The notes under the pieces were generated by a model. That model was not told the DNA's origin, ran no database searches, and saw nothing but the letters and a program-made list of their open reading frames with translations. Of a DNA stretch of 64,000 bases, positions 42,507 through 48,195 are shown piece by piece (the stretch's first letter is position 1; each line of letters starts with the position of its first letter). Where the stretch lies: positions 1-64,000 of the IMG/VR virus record IMGVR_UViG_3300010938_000951, one strand, 5' to 3'. A program made the position numbers and the translations under genes. This stretch comes from a virus.

Positions 42507-42536
42507 TAAAAATAGTCTCTCAATTCTTGTTGCTGA

Positions 42537-42815
42537 ATATCTTCGCATTAGTGTAATAGCTAGTGCGAGGACCATGAGGTCACTCAACTGAAACCTCATC
42601 CATCTAAACGGTCGTCCATTATCGGTTAGAGGAAAATGTAAAGTGGACGTAGCCACAAGGTTCCCAGCGATCGAATGGCTACATTATATTGTTTGAAACT
42701 ATCACTGGGGGCGTAATCGGTTGCGCTTGATATTCCGATGACTAATGGGAGTGAAGATAGTTCCATTGCAGCCCGCAGCTATCACGATATAGTAACTCAG
42801 CGGGATGCGTTTTAT
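42537..42815 (+). other. Structured gene-free spacer
   Basis: 280 bases without ORF or normal tRNA. Paired segments: ATGAGGT/ACCTCAT, CGTCCA/TGGACG, GTAGCCA/TGGCTAC and AACTATC/GATAGTT. Looks like one folded RNA between the permuted tRNA-Gln and tRNA-Asn. Confidence 0.45.
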
Positions 42816-42889
42816 TCCGAGGTCGTTCAAAGGCAGGACGGGTCGCTGTTAACGACTCTATGTTGGTTCGATTCCAGCCCTCGGAGCCA
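42816..42889 (+). tRNA. tRNA-Asn(GTT)
   Basis: Acceptor TCCGAGG/CCTCGGA, GCCA end, D arm GTTC/GGAC, anticodon stem GGTCG/CGACT, loop CTGTTAA (GTT), T arm GTTGG-TTCGATT-CCAGC. Confidence 0.88.
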
Positions 42890-42892
42890 TAT

Positions 42893-42979
42893 TCTGCGGT
42901 AGCCTAATGGTAAGGCAGGCGGCTGTTAACCGCCCGGTGGTAAAACACTTTCTAGGTTCGAGTCCTAGCTGCAGAGCCA
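42893..42979 (+). tRNA. tRNA-Asn(GTT) with long variable arm
   Basis: Acceptor TCTGCGG/CTGCAGA, GCCA end, D arm GCCT/AGGC, anticodon stem GGCGG/CCGCC, loop CTGTTAA (GTT). The variable region is 17 bases (GTG-GTAAAA-CAC hairpin), unusual for tRNA-Asn, which is normally class I. Confidence 0.8.
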
Positions 42980-42984
42980 AATAA

Positions 42985-43091
42985 TACGGGGACTGATTAG
43001 ACTGGAATGATCCGTATTAGGTGTTGCGTTTGGTCAGTTCTGCGCAACGACAGGAGTTGTCACCGGAACTTTAACCCGGCCAATCTTCTGA
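42985..43091 (+). other. Structured gene-free spacer
   Basis: AATACGG/CCGTATT encloses 22 bases; then GTTGCG/CGCAAC and GACA-GGAGT-TGTC hairpins. No ORF. The first stem is tRNA-acceptor-like in length. Confidence 0.4.
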
Positions 43092-43337
43092 GATGAATGC
43101 GGTAAGGACTACATTACTAATAGCGATCCGCAAGGACAACCCACTCCTTTACAGTACACAAGAGCGGTAGAAAATGCAAACTGAGTACCTGACAAACTTG
43201 ATAACCAGTAAAGCTTCAAGTGTAGGCGGTGAACTACTAAAATTTGCTGCGGACCTTATCGATATCCATAACAGGACTCTTTAAGCAAACCCGCTGTCTT
43301 TACTACCTCTTGTATTGAAATACAAGTTCTTGTCATC
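43092..43337 (+). repeat. Array element 4 with long interior
   Basis: Left part GATGA-ATGC-GGTAAGG-ACTACAT matches the conserved hairpin. Right end CTTGTAT-TGAA-ATACAAG hairpin followed by TTCTTG and TCATC, which can close with GATGA (5 bp). The ~200-base interior has no recognisable tRNA. Confidence 0.45.
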
Positions 43338-43344
43338 AATCTAT

Positions 43345-43419
43345 TCCGCTCTAGTGTAATTAGCACGACGATCCTTTTTCGGGTCGGGGGTCATGGTTCG
43401 AGTCCATGGGGCGGAGCCA
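43345..43419 (+). tRNA. tRNA-Lys(TTT)-like, 8-nt anticodon loop
   Basis: Acceptor TCCGCTC/GGGCGGA, GCCA end, T arm CATGG-TTCGAGT-CCATG. Anticodon stem CGATC/GGTCG with loop CTTTTTCG (8 bases); TTT is at the normal place. The short D loop AATTA lacks GG. Confidence 0.7.
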
Positions 43420-43420
43420 A

Positions 43421-43486
43421 AGCGAGCCATAGAGGAACTTCCTTCTACTCATTTATTAACTGAAAACAGTTCTTCTGCTTTCTCGC
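43421..43486 (+). other. Structured spacer
   Basis: AGCGAG at 43421 pairs with CTCGCT at 43481-43486; an AACTG-AAA-CAGTT hairpin lies inside. Same closed-spacer plan as between other array tRNAs. Confidence 0.4.
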
Positions 43487-43500
43487 TAACTTTTACTACT

Positions 43501-43674
43501 ATGGAAAAAATTGCAACATATAATTTGTCTGAATGTATTCATGCCCGCAATGGTTTAAATGAGCCTTTATGTGGGTTTGATCCTAAACAGGCAAAATTAA
43601 CAGACAACATAGAAGAAGTTGACTGTCCTAGTTGCAAGAAATATAAACAATTTCATCGTTCACAACCAATTTAA
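43501..43674 (+). CDS. Small Cys-containing protein
   Basis: 57 aa from ATG 43501; the longer frame runs through the tRNA. Four cysteines (ECIHA, LCGF, CPSCKKY) suggest a zinc site. Not recognised. Confidence 0.65.
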   Translation: MEKIATYNLSECIHARNGLNEPLCGFDPKQAKLTDNIEEVDCPSCKKYKQFHRSQPI

Positions 43675-43689
43675 TACCATGAGAAAATT

Positions 43690-44118
43690 ATGTTTACATC
43701 TACCGGAATCTTGCATTATGATCCCGGCTTGGGATCTAAACAATATGACCCTTGGTGGGCTCTTCTAATCTGTGACGATGAAGTGTCTAGGTATTATGCC
43801 TGGTTATTAAAGAGAAATGGAGTAGAAGTTTATCCCAATGATAAAGGATTGTGGGGCACACACGTTTCAGTTTTGAAAGGTCAAATCCCAGAAAATACGA
43901 CTAATTGGGGGAAATACGAAGGCTACGAAGTAGAATTCCATTACAATCATCTTGTCCGTTATGATAACGGTAAACATGCTTGGGTGGATGTATATTCCGA
44001 AGATTTATCGTATATACGTCAAGAATTAGGATTCGAGGCAAAGCCCTGGTATCACTTGACAATAGGAAGATTAGTTAGGCCATATGCAGTAGACTTTACA
44101 AAGTATGGCATAACATGA
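43690..44118 (+). CDS. 2H phosphoesterase-like protein
   Basis: 142 aa. Two HxS/T motifs: GTHVSVLKG (H58, S60) and YHLTIGRL (H122, T124), spaced 64 residues apart, the hallmark of 2H phosphoesterases (LigT/ThpR, CPDase families). These open 2',3'-cyclic phosphates or join RNA 2'-5'. Located within the tRNA array, it could heal RNA ends left by tRNA cleavage; this link is inference. Only the motifs, not full-length similarity, support the call. Confidence 0.72.
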   Translation: MFTSTGILHYDPGLGSKQYDPWWALLICDDEVSRYYAWLLKRNGVEVYPNDKGLWGTHVSVLKGQIPENTTNWGKYEGYEVEFHYNHLVRYDNGKHAWVDVYSEDLSYIRQELGFEAKPWYHLTIGRLVRPYAVDFTKYGIT

Positions 44119-44132
44119 TATAACTGCTATAC

Positions 44133-44207
44133 GGTCCCGTCGTTCAATGGTTAGGACAGCACCTTGTCACGGTGCATACGAGGGTTCGATTCCCTTCGGG
44201 ACCGCCA
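44133..44207 (+). tRNA. tRNA-Asp(GTC)
   Basis: Acceptor GGTCCCG/CGGGACC, GCCA end, D arm GTTC/GGAC, anticodon stem GCACC/GGTGC, loop TTGTCAC (GTC), T arm GAGGG-TTCGATT-CCCTT. Confidence 0.93.
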
Positions 44208-44216
44208 GCATATAAT

Positions 44217-44291
44217 GCCTCCGTACGCATCTGGTGAAGCGGGGTGATTGTCAATCATCTGAGGGCGGTTCGATTCCGCTCGGGGGCGCCA
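44217..44291 (+). tRNA. tRNA-Asp(GTC), second copy
   Basis: Acceptor GCCTCCG/CGGGGGC, GCCA end, D stem CGC/GCG, anticodon stem GGTGA/TCATC, loop TTGTCAA (GTC), T arm GCGG-TTCGATT-CCGC. Sequence quite different from the copy at 44133. Confidence 0.82.
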
Positions 44292-44362
44292 AGCCAAATG
44301 CCTTGATAGGATTACATTGAACTGTTAATTCAAACCTATATCTTATCTAATTTTTGTTGGCT
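44292..44362 (+). repeat. Array element 5 carrying only an anticodon arm (GTT)
   Basis: Closing stem AGCCAA/TTGGCT. Left hairpin ATGCC-TTGATA-GG-ATTACAT; the interior is a perfect anticodon arm TTGAA-CTGTTAA-TTCAA (GTT, Asn); right part TATCTAATTTTTG. Read as a whole it resembles a tRNA with acceptor, tiny D arm and anticodon arm but no T stem. Confidence 0.6.
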
Positions 44363-44366
44363 ACAT

Positions 44367-44445
44367 CGGACAAAAGGTAAGCTGGTGGCATCCGGAAGTC
44401 TTATAAACTTCTCATAGGAGGGTTCGATTCCCTCTTGTCCGACCA
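44367..44445 (+). tRNA. tRNA-Ile(TAT)
   Basis: Acceptor CGGACAA/TTGTCCG, ACCA end, anticodon stem GAAGT/ACTTC, loop CTTATAA (TAT, reads AUA), T arm GAGGG-TTCGATT-CCCTC. D arm irregular. Confidence 0.8.
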
Positions 44446-44448
44446 TAT

Positions 44449-44525
44449 GGCACGGTAGTCCAAAGGCAGGAGACACCTGACTTAAAATCAGTTCAGTGTG
44501 GGTTCGAATCCCACCCGTGCTACCA
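44449..44525 (+). tRNA. tRNA-Leu(TAA)
   Basis: Acceptor GGCACGG/CCGTGCT, ACCA end, anticodon stem CTGA/TCAG, loop CTTAAAA (TAA), T arm GTGGG-TTCGAAT-CCCAC. The variable region is short for a Leu tRNA. Confidence 0.78.
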
Positions 44526-44527
44526 AA

Positions 44528-44549
44528 TGATAATCTTGCGCAAGATTAT
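44528..44549 (+). other. Perfect 22-bp palindrome
   Basis: GATAATCTTGC and its complement GCAAGATTATC abut with no spacer. It lies between tRNA-Leu and the permuted tRNA-Phe. No T-run follows, so it may be a protein-binding site or an RNA hairpin. Confidence 0.6.
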
Positions 44550-44582
44550 CAGATAAAGACAGAATGCCCCGAAGGAATACAT

Positions 44583-44670
44583 AGAACAGCAATTGAATGA
44601 AAATCAATAGATTGTAGGTGCGAATCCTACCTCTCCCACCAATAATAAGATATATGGGAGGGAAGCTAAA
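44583..44670 (+). tRNA. Permuted tRNA-Phe(GAA), junction in D loop
   Basis: 3' half 44583-44641: D-stem strand AGC, anticodon arm ATTGA-ATGAAAA-TCAAT (GAA), T arm GTAGG-TGCGAAT-CCTAC, acceptor CTCTCCC, ACCA. A 14-base linker leads to the 5' half 44656-44670: acceptor GGGAGGG, AA, GCT of the D stem. Acceptor pairs 7/7 and D stem 3/3 across the halves. Flanked by the array element: closing stem GACAGA (44558) / TCTGTC (44697), left ATGCCCCGAAGGAATACAT, right TAAAACAAACTTCTTTCAA. Confidence 0.72.
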
Positions 44671-44705
44671 TAAAACAAACTTCTTTCAAATCTTTGTCTG
44701 TCAAT

Positions 44706-44781
44706 GGAGCTTGAGCAAGTGTGGTCATTGCATCGGTCTGAAAAGCCGACAAATCCGGTTCGATCCCGGAAGGCTCCACCA
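44706..44781 (+). tRNA. tRNA-Phe(GAA)
   Basis: Acceptor GGAGCTT/AGGCTCC, ACCA end, D stem GCA/TGC, anticodon stem TCGGT/GCCGA, loop CTGAAAA (GAA), T arm TCCGG-TTCGATC-CCGGA. Confidence 0.85.
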
Positions 44782-44790
44782 ACTACCAAT

Positions 44791-44865
44791 GGTCCTGTAG
44801 CTCAGTGGTAGAGCGCTTGCCTGAAGAGCAGGGCGTCGGGGGTTCAATTCCCTCCGGGACCACCA
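44791..44865 (+). tRNA. tRNA-Phe(GAA), further copy
   Basis: Acceptor GGTCCTG/CGGGACC, ACCA end, D arm GCTC-AGTGGTA-GAGC, anticodon stem CTTGC/GCAGG, loop CTGAAGA (GAA), T arm GGGGG-TTCAATT-CCCTC. Followed immediately by an ATG. Confidence 0.82.
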
Positions 44866-45219
44866 ATGAGAATTGTTCAGAAGCCTTGGGGCCATGAAGA
44901 AATCTGGGCCGAAACTGACAGTTATGTTGGTAAAATCCTAGTAATTAATCCTGGTCACAAACTTTCTCGACAATATCATAATTTCAAAGAAGAAACTTTT
45001 AGAGTACTAGAAGGTATTCTTTATCTTGAAATTGGCAATCCTGGTGATATAGATTTTGCTACTTATACTTTATATGAAGGAAATTCTTTTCATTGCCCGC
45101 CAAAAACAATTCATAGAATGATTTGTTCTACTGGCAATATTCAGGCAGTTAAAGTACTAGAAGTATCGACCAATCATTTGGATGATGTAGTAAGACTAGA
45201 AGATGACTATAAAAGATAA
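44866..45219 (+). CDS. Mannose-6-phosphate isomerase type II-like cupin
   Basis: 117 aa starting at the base after the tRNA CCA. KPWGHEEIWAET, GHKLSRQYHNFKEETFRVLEG and NSFHCPPKTIHRM are the metal-binding blocks of the ManC C-terminal/sugar-phosphate isomerase cupin family. It may modify a nucleotide-sugar or hexose-phosphate; ATG placement suggests translation from a tRNA-processed mRNA. Confidence 0.82.
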   Translation: MRIVQKPWGHEEIWAETDSYVGKILVINPGHKLSRQYHNFKEETFRVLEGILYLEIGNPGDIDFATYTLYEGNSFHCPPKTIHRMICSTGNIQAVKVLEVSTNHLDDVVRLEDDYKR

Positions 45220-45394
45220 AATAGTAGAGTTAGAAATTGAAAGACTTTCTTTATTAGAAGTAGTAAGGCAATTTACAATACATGATTGCGATGCAAGAAT
45301 GTGGTGTGAACTAAATGAATTCTTAATAAAGATTGAAGAAAGAGCAGAAGAAATAAATCGTGCCATAGCTCAGTTGGTTAGAGCGCATGTCTGA
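45203..45394 (+). CDS. Small helical protein whose end overlaps tRNA-Ile
   Basis: 63 aa, starts 17 bases inside the previous gene's end. Charged helix (KIVELEIERLSLLEVV). Its stop codon lies in the anticodon arm of the tRNA at 45359, so the last 12 codons share sequence with the tRNA. Coding status moderate. Confidence 0.5.
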   Translation: MTIKDKIVELEIERLSLLEVVRQFTIHDCDARMWCELNEFLIKIEERAEEINRAIAQLVRAHV

Positions 45395-45435
45395 TACACA
45401 TGAGGTCGCAGGTTCGACTCCCGCTGGCACGACCA
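45359..45435 (+). tRNA. tRNA-Ile(GAT)
   Basis: Acceptor CGTGCCA/TGGCACG, ACCA end, D arm GCTC-AGTTGGTTA-GAGC, anticodon stem CATGT/ACATG, loop CTGATAC (GAT), T stem GCAGG/CCCGC with one mismatch. Confidence 0.88.
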
Positions 45436-45444
45436 AGATAACAT

Positions 45445-45519
45445 GGGATGTTAGTTCAACGGTGAGAACGGAAGTCCGATAAACTTCAGACAATGGTTCA
45501 ACTCCATTACATCCTACCA
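45445..45519 (+). tRNA. tRNA-Ile-like (GAT), C33
   Basis: Acceptor GGGATGT/ACATCCT, ACCA end, D stem GTTC/GAAC, anticodon stem GAAGT/ACTTC, loop CCGATAA. GAT is in place but position 33 is C. T arm AATGG-TTCAACT-CCATT. Confidence 0.68.
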
Positions 45520-45548
45520 CTGAAACAAATGCTCGCAGAGGATTACAT

Positions 45549-45627
45549 CGCATATCCAGCGGGTTACGTGAGTGCGAATCTCACTCTCAGCTCATTATGC
45601 TGAGATCGTCTAGCAGTCTAGGACACC
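45549..45627 (+). tRNA. Permuted tRNA (anticodon ATC, Asp-like)
   Basis: 3' half 45549-45592: CGC-ATATCCA-GCGGG, T arm GTGAG-TGCGAAT-CTCAC, acceptor TCTCAGC and one base; no CCA. A 6-base linker leads to the 5' half 45599-45627: acceptor GCTGAGA, TC, Asp/Glu-type D arm GTCT...GGAC, A, CC. Acceptor pairs 7/7; anticodon stem CC+CGC/GCGGG pairs 5/5; junction between positions 28 and 29, as in the tRNA-Gln at 42430. Flanking element: closing stem TGAAACAA (45521) / TTGTTTCA (45653), left ATGCTCGCAGAGGATTACAT, right TAAAAAATAGTCTTCTCAA. Confidence 0.72.
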
Positions 45628-45672
45628 TAAAAAATAGTCTTCTCAATTCTTGTTGTTTCACAATTATGCCTC

Positions 45673-45863
45673 CTATCATGGCTGGAAACTGATAGCGATA
45701 CCACCAGGCGGTCCCAGAGGGATGCAGCAGGGGAAGTACAAGAGTATCAAACAGAAGGGACGCCTTCTAGCCTGCTCACATGGTTGGAAACTGTGACGCG
45801 GTCTTGGTCGCGATAGACCAAGTAGTAAAACCGCAAGCCTGCCCACATGGTCGGAAACTGTGG
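45673..45863 (+). repeat. Three hairpins with conserved loop TGGYYGGAAAC
   Basis: CTATCA-TGGCTGGAAAC-TGATAG at 45673, TCACA-TGGTTGGAAAC-TGTGA at 45776, and CCACA-TGGTCGGAAAC-TGTGG at 45843. Stems differ but stay paired; the 11-base loop is almost constant. The last two are also preceded by AGCCTGC. The region between them has no ORF. Confidence 0.65.
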
Positions 45864-45867
45864 AAAG

Positions 45868-45943
45868 AATCGTCTAGCTCAATGGTAGAGCTACGTCACT
45901 AGTGACGACGTGGATCTGGGTTCGAATCCCAGGATGATTCCCA
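45868..45943 (+). tRNA. tRNA-Thr(AGT)-like
   Basis: Acceptor AATCGTC/GATGATT, CCCA end, D arm GCTC-AATGGTA-GAGC, anticodon stem CGTCA/CGACG with A.C at 31:39, loop CTAGTGA (AGT), T arm CTGGG-TTCGAAT-CCCAG. A34 in a bacterial-type Thr tRNA is unusual. Confidence 0.72.
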
Positions 45944-45971
45944 GCGAAGCAAATGCCCCGAAGGTTTACAT

Positions 45972-46058
45972 TTGAGAAACTGTATTATCGCAAGATAGTC
46001 GTGGGTTCGAATCCCACATCACCGCAAGGTGATTGGCTGAGTGGTCTAAAGCGACAGT
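45972..46058 (+). tRNA. Permuted class II tRNA (Leu GAG)
   Basis: 3' half 45972-46024: loop TTGAGAA (GAG), stem ACTGT, class II variable arm ATTATC-GCAA-GATAGT, T arm GTGGG-TTCGAAT-CCCAC, acceptor ATCACC. The halves are joined by GCAA. 5' half 46028-46058: acceptor GGTGAT, Leu/Ser-type D arm, stem ACAGT. Acceptor pairs 6/6, anticodon stem 5/5. Flanking element: closing stem GAAGCAA (45946) / TTGCTTC (46091), left ATGCCCCGAAGGTTTACAT, right AACTTTCAAATTTTTTG. CCA not encoded. Confidence 0.72.
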
Positions 46059-46099
46059 GCCGCAAGGCATGCTAACTTTCAAATTTTTTGTTGCTTCAT

Positions 46100-46229
46100 C
46101 TCCCGCTAGTTTAAAACGAAACACCTGTTATAGAGGACGTATACTTCAATCTATGAGGGGTTAGTAGTCCAGAAGAATACCTTCCAGTGAGGAAGGAGAT
46201 GCGAGTGCAAGTCTCGCAAGGGAGACCAA
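46100..46229 (+). tRNA. tRNA-like gene with large interior insertion
   Basis: 3' end is tRNA-like: class II-like hairpin CCTTCC-AGTGA-GGAAGG, T arm GCGAG-TGCAAGT-CTCGC, AAGGGAG, ACCA. Upstream CTCCCGC plus a D-like arm GTTT/GAAAC could be the 5' side (5 of 7 acceptor pairs). About 45 extra bases lie between; no anticodon assigned. May be a pseudo-tRNA. Confidence 0.45.
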
Positions 46230-46232
46230 TTT

Positions 46233-46559
46233 ATGGAAAAGAAAATTCCAACTATGAAGGATCTCAAAGAAGGTCCGCCATTACTCTGTCCAATTTGTGA
46301 CAGACCAAATTATTTTCCATCCGACCATCATATGGTACCAAAGTCTAGGGGCGGTAAAACTACCGAAACTATTTGTGAAGATTGCCATAAAGCAATTCAT
46401 GCGCATTTCACCAATAAAGAATTAGAAGAAACGTATCATACGCCAGAAGCTTTGCTATCTCATGAGGGGTTTGCAAAACAGATTAAATTCCTTTCTAAAC
46501 AGGATCCTGGTGGCCGAACCAAAACGAAAAAGAATAAAGATCGTTTGAGGCGAGAATGA
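46233..46559 (+). CDS. HNH endonuclease
   Basis: 108 aa. CPICDRPNYF, then HHMVPKSRGGKTTETICEDCHKAIHA: the HNH core with two CxxC zinc knuckles and catalytic His. Starts 3 bases after the tRNA-like CCA. A free-standing HNH in a tRNA array fits a homing endonuclease. C-terminus very basic. Confidence 0.88.
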   Translation: MEKKIPTMKDLKEGPPLLCPICDRPNYFPSDHHMVPKSRGGKTTETICEDCHKAIHAHFTNKELEETYHTPEALLSHEGFAKQIKFLSKQDPGGRTKTKKNKDRLRRE

Positions 46560-46825
46560 GTAGGATTATTGAATTAGTAAAAGCTGGCGCCAAGATTCAA
46601 CAAGAAATTGTTGATGAATTAGTAGTTGATGTCTTAAAAGACGTCGAATTACATCACGAAGAACTTGACATAGCTTTGTCGTTAGATTTTGATAAAATAA
46701 AAGATCCAAATGATAAAGATTTAGCCATTTATCTGGCATTGGATGCTATACGTGATGCGAGAGAAACATTATCTATAATGAAGAAGTTATTAAGAGCCAG
46801 CGAGCTTTTAGATCGTATCGGGTGA
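46556..46825 (+). CDS. Small helical protein
   Basis: 89 aa overlapping the HNH stop (ATGA). Acidic helical bundle (ALSLDFDKIKDPNDKD). Not recognised; could be an HNH partner. Confidence 0.6.
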   Translation: MSRIIELVKAGAKIQQEIVDELVVDVLKDVELHHEELDIALSLDFDKIKDPNDKDLAIYLALDAIRDARETLSIMKKLLRASELLDRIG

Positions 46826-46828
46826 TTT

Positions 46829-47020
46829 ATGGAAGAGAAGAAAGATTTTTGTGAAAAGTGTCAAAAAGAAGTTTGGTCGCTGTATTTACATAAACACTGT
46901 CCTGAATGTGACTCAGATCCAAGCCAGCATGAGCTAAGAAATTATGACATGATGTGGCACGAAGGAGACATTCATTGTGGTAAGTGCGGAACATTTGTTA
47001 GATATTATGACGCCGGCTAA
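46829..47020 (+). CDS. Small zinc-binding protein
   Basis: 63 aa, 3 bases after the previous stop. CEKCQKEV, HCPECDSD and HCGKCGTFV give six cysteines and several His, enough for two zinc sites. Unknown function. Confidence 0.68.
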   Translation: MEEKKDFCEKCQKEVWSLYLHKHCPECDSDPSQHELRNYDMMWHEGDIHCGKCGTFVRYYDAG

Positions 47021-47086
47021 TCGTTCGATATATCTATTACAACCTGCGTGAGCCCTAGTGGCCACGGTCGAATTAAAGGTGGTAAT

Positions 47087-47674
47087 ATGAATAAAATTCA
47101 AAGATTGCAAATGAGGGGCGTGAGGCTCACGTCCGAGGCAGACTGGGAGAAAGTTATAATTTCCCCTGAAGAGGTAGAAGAAGGCATTAGGCTCGGTACG
47201 CTGCAAGAGATGGAGTCCGCAAAACTGGGATTAAAAGATCGATCATTCTCCGGAGATGAAGGAGATTCGTTAGCAAGGTCAATCGCAGCCAAACAGTTCG
47301 AATTTGCAATTAGACGATGGGGTGGTGGTACTGCTCGCATTGTGCAAATTAATGAGTTCCATGACTTCCCGGACGTTGGGAAAGTGAATGCTCGATATAC
47401 ATTCAACACTGGTTACGGGATGATTATTACCAACCGTGATCAGGGTAAAGTACCAATGATCTTGGGAACGGGTAAATGTCCTGAGTTTTATTTAATGGGA
47501 TGGTTTATTCCAGATTATGCAAAACAAATTATTTTTAAAGTCCACCAAAAACGCAATGAAGATTGTGAAACCGATTTTGGTTTCTTGCAGGAAATGAAAG
47601 ACCACGAATGTTGTCAGCTTAATATGCAAATGCTTTTTCCTATGTGGTCTTTCAATAAAGAACTACTAAAATGA
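47087..47674 (+). CDS. Hypothetical protein
   Basis: 195 aa from ATG 47087 with AAGGTGG upstream. Soluble; segment GYGMIITNRDQGKVPMILGTG looks like a beta hairpin core. Not recognised. Confidence 0.65.
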   Translation: MNKIQRLQMRGVRLTSEADWEKVIISPEEVEEGIRLGTLQEMESAKLGLKDRSFSGDEGDSLARSIAAKQFEFAIRRWGGGTARIVQINEFHDFPDVGKVNARYTFNTGYGMIITNRDQGKVPMILGTGKCPEFYLMGWFIPDYAKQIIFKVHQKRNEDCETDFGFLQEMKDHECCQLNMQMLFPMWSFNKELLK

Positions 47675-47683
47675 TATAAGTTT

Positions 47684-47790
47684 AGGAAGCAAAACAAAGT
47701 ACCTGCTGTTCAAGGGAAAGTTTTGATGAGGAGAGCCGGAACAGGGCAATCCTAAGTTAGGGGTGGACTCAACATCCAACCGCCGCTTCC
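47684..47790 (+). other. Structured spacer before tRNA-Lys
   Basis: GGAAGC at 47684 pairs with GCTTCC at 47785-47790; inside is GGTGGA-CTCAACA-TCCAACC, a hairpin with a 7-base loop. No ORF. Same closed-spacer style as in the main array. Confidence 0.4.
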
Positions 47791-47796
47791 GCTTAT

Positions 47797-47873
47797 GGGC
47801 TCTTAGTGTTAACGGTAGCACACCTGACTCTTAATCAGGCAAGTCCTCGGTTCGAATCCGGGAGAGCCCACCA
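47797..47873 (+). tRNA. tRNA-Lys(CTT)
   Basis: Acceptor GGGCTCT/AGAGCCC, ACCA end, D stem GTGT/GCAC, anticodon stem CCTGA/TCAGG, loop CTCTTAA (CTT), T arm CTCGG-TTCGAAT-CCGGG. Confidence 0.92.
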
Positions 47874-47874
47874 G

Positions 47875-48114
47875 ATGTATCACAAATGGGAATTCGGGAA
47901 AGGTCCCGCATATAGAATTGGTTTTCAATTCCTACATGTATGGTGGTCATTTACTTCCAAATGTTTTGGAATTAATTTAGGCTCGCGTTATAGAATTTTT
48001 ATTCAGCGCCTTGCTTTTCCAAACTCAAAACCTTATGTTAGGTTTGAGTTTCATCTTCCCAATAAGAAGATGCCAAATCATCCGAAGTGTTACAGTTTTG
48101 AAATGGGTTCGTAG
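47875..48114 (+). CDS. Small hypothetical protein ending inside a tRNA
   Basis: 79 aa from ATG 47875, one base after the tRNA-Lys CCA; its TAG stop lies within the acceptor/D region of the next tRNA-Lys (48105). Basic and aromatic. Fills exactly the space between two tRNAs. Not recognised. Confidence 0.65.
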   Translation: MYHKWEFGKGPAYRIGFQFLHVWWSFTSKCFGINLGSRYRIFIQRLAFPNSKPYVRFEFHLPNKKMPNHPKCYSFEMGS

Positions 48115-48182
48115 TATAATTGGATTATTACCTCTCCCTCTTAAGGAGCACGATGCGGGTTCGAGTCCCGCTGAACCCACCA
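48105..48182 (+). tRNA. tRNA-Lys(CTT), second copy
   Basis: Acceptor GGGTTCG/TGAACCC, ACCA end, anticodon stem CTCC/GGAG, loop CTCTTAA (CTT), T arm GCGGG-TTCGAGT-CCCGC. First 10 bases overlap the preceding CDS. Confidence 0.82.
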
Positions 48183-48195
48183 ATACGAGGTAAGT

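Noticed and set aside
42507-42529. AAAAATAGTC followed by a short open frame, resembling the tmRNA resume-codon region
   Set aside because: The rest of tmRNA is missing. There is no GGGGCTG/CAGCTCC acceptor pair, no pseudoknots recognised, and the same motif recurs at 45628 as part of the array element.
42480-43113. Ordinary (non-permuted) intron reading of tRNA halves, with 5' half at 42480 and a downstream 3' half
   Set aside because: Two complete tRNA-Asn genes lie in between, and no downstream acceptor pairs with CGGGACG, while the upstream half pairs at two stems.
41200-46230. CRISPR array because of regularly recurring short motifs
   Set aside because: The repeats are diverged structured elements and tRNAs with irregular spacing; no uniform direct repeats or spacers, and no cas genes in the window.
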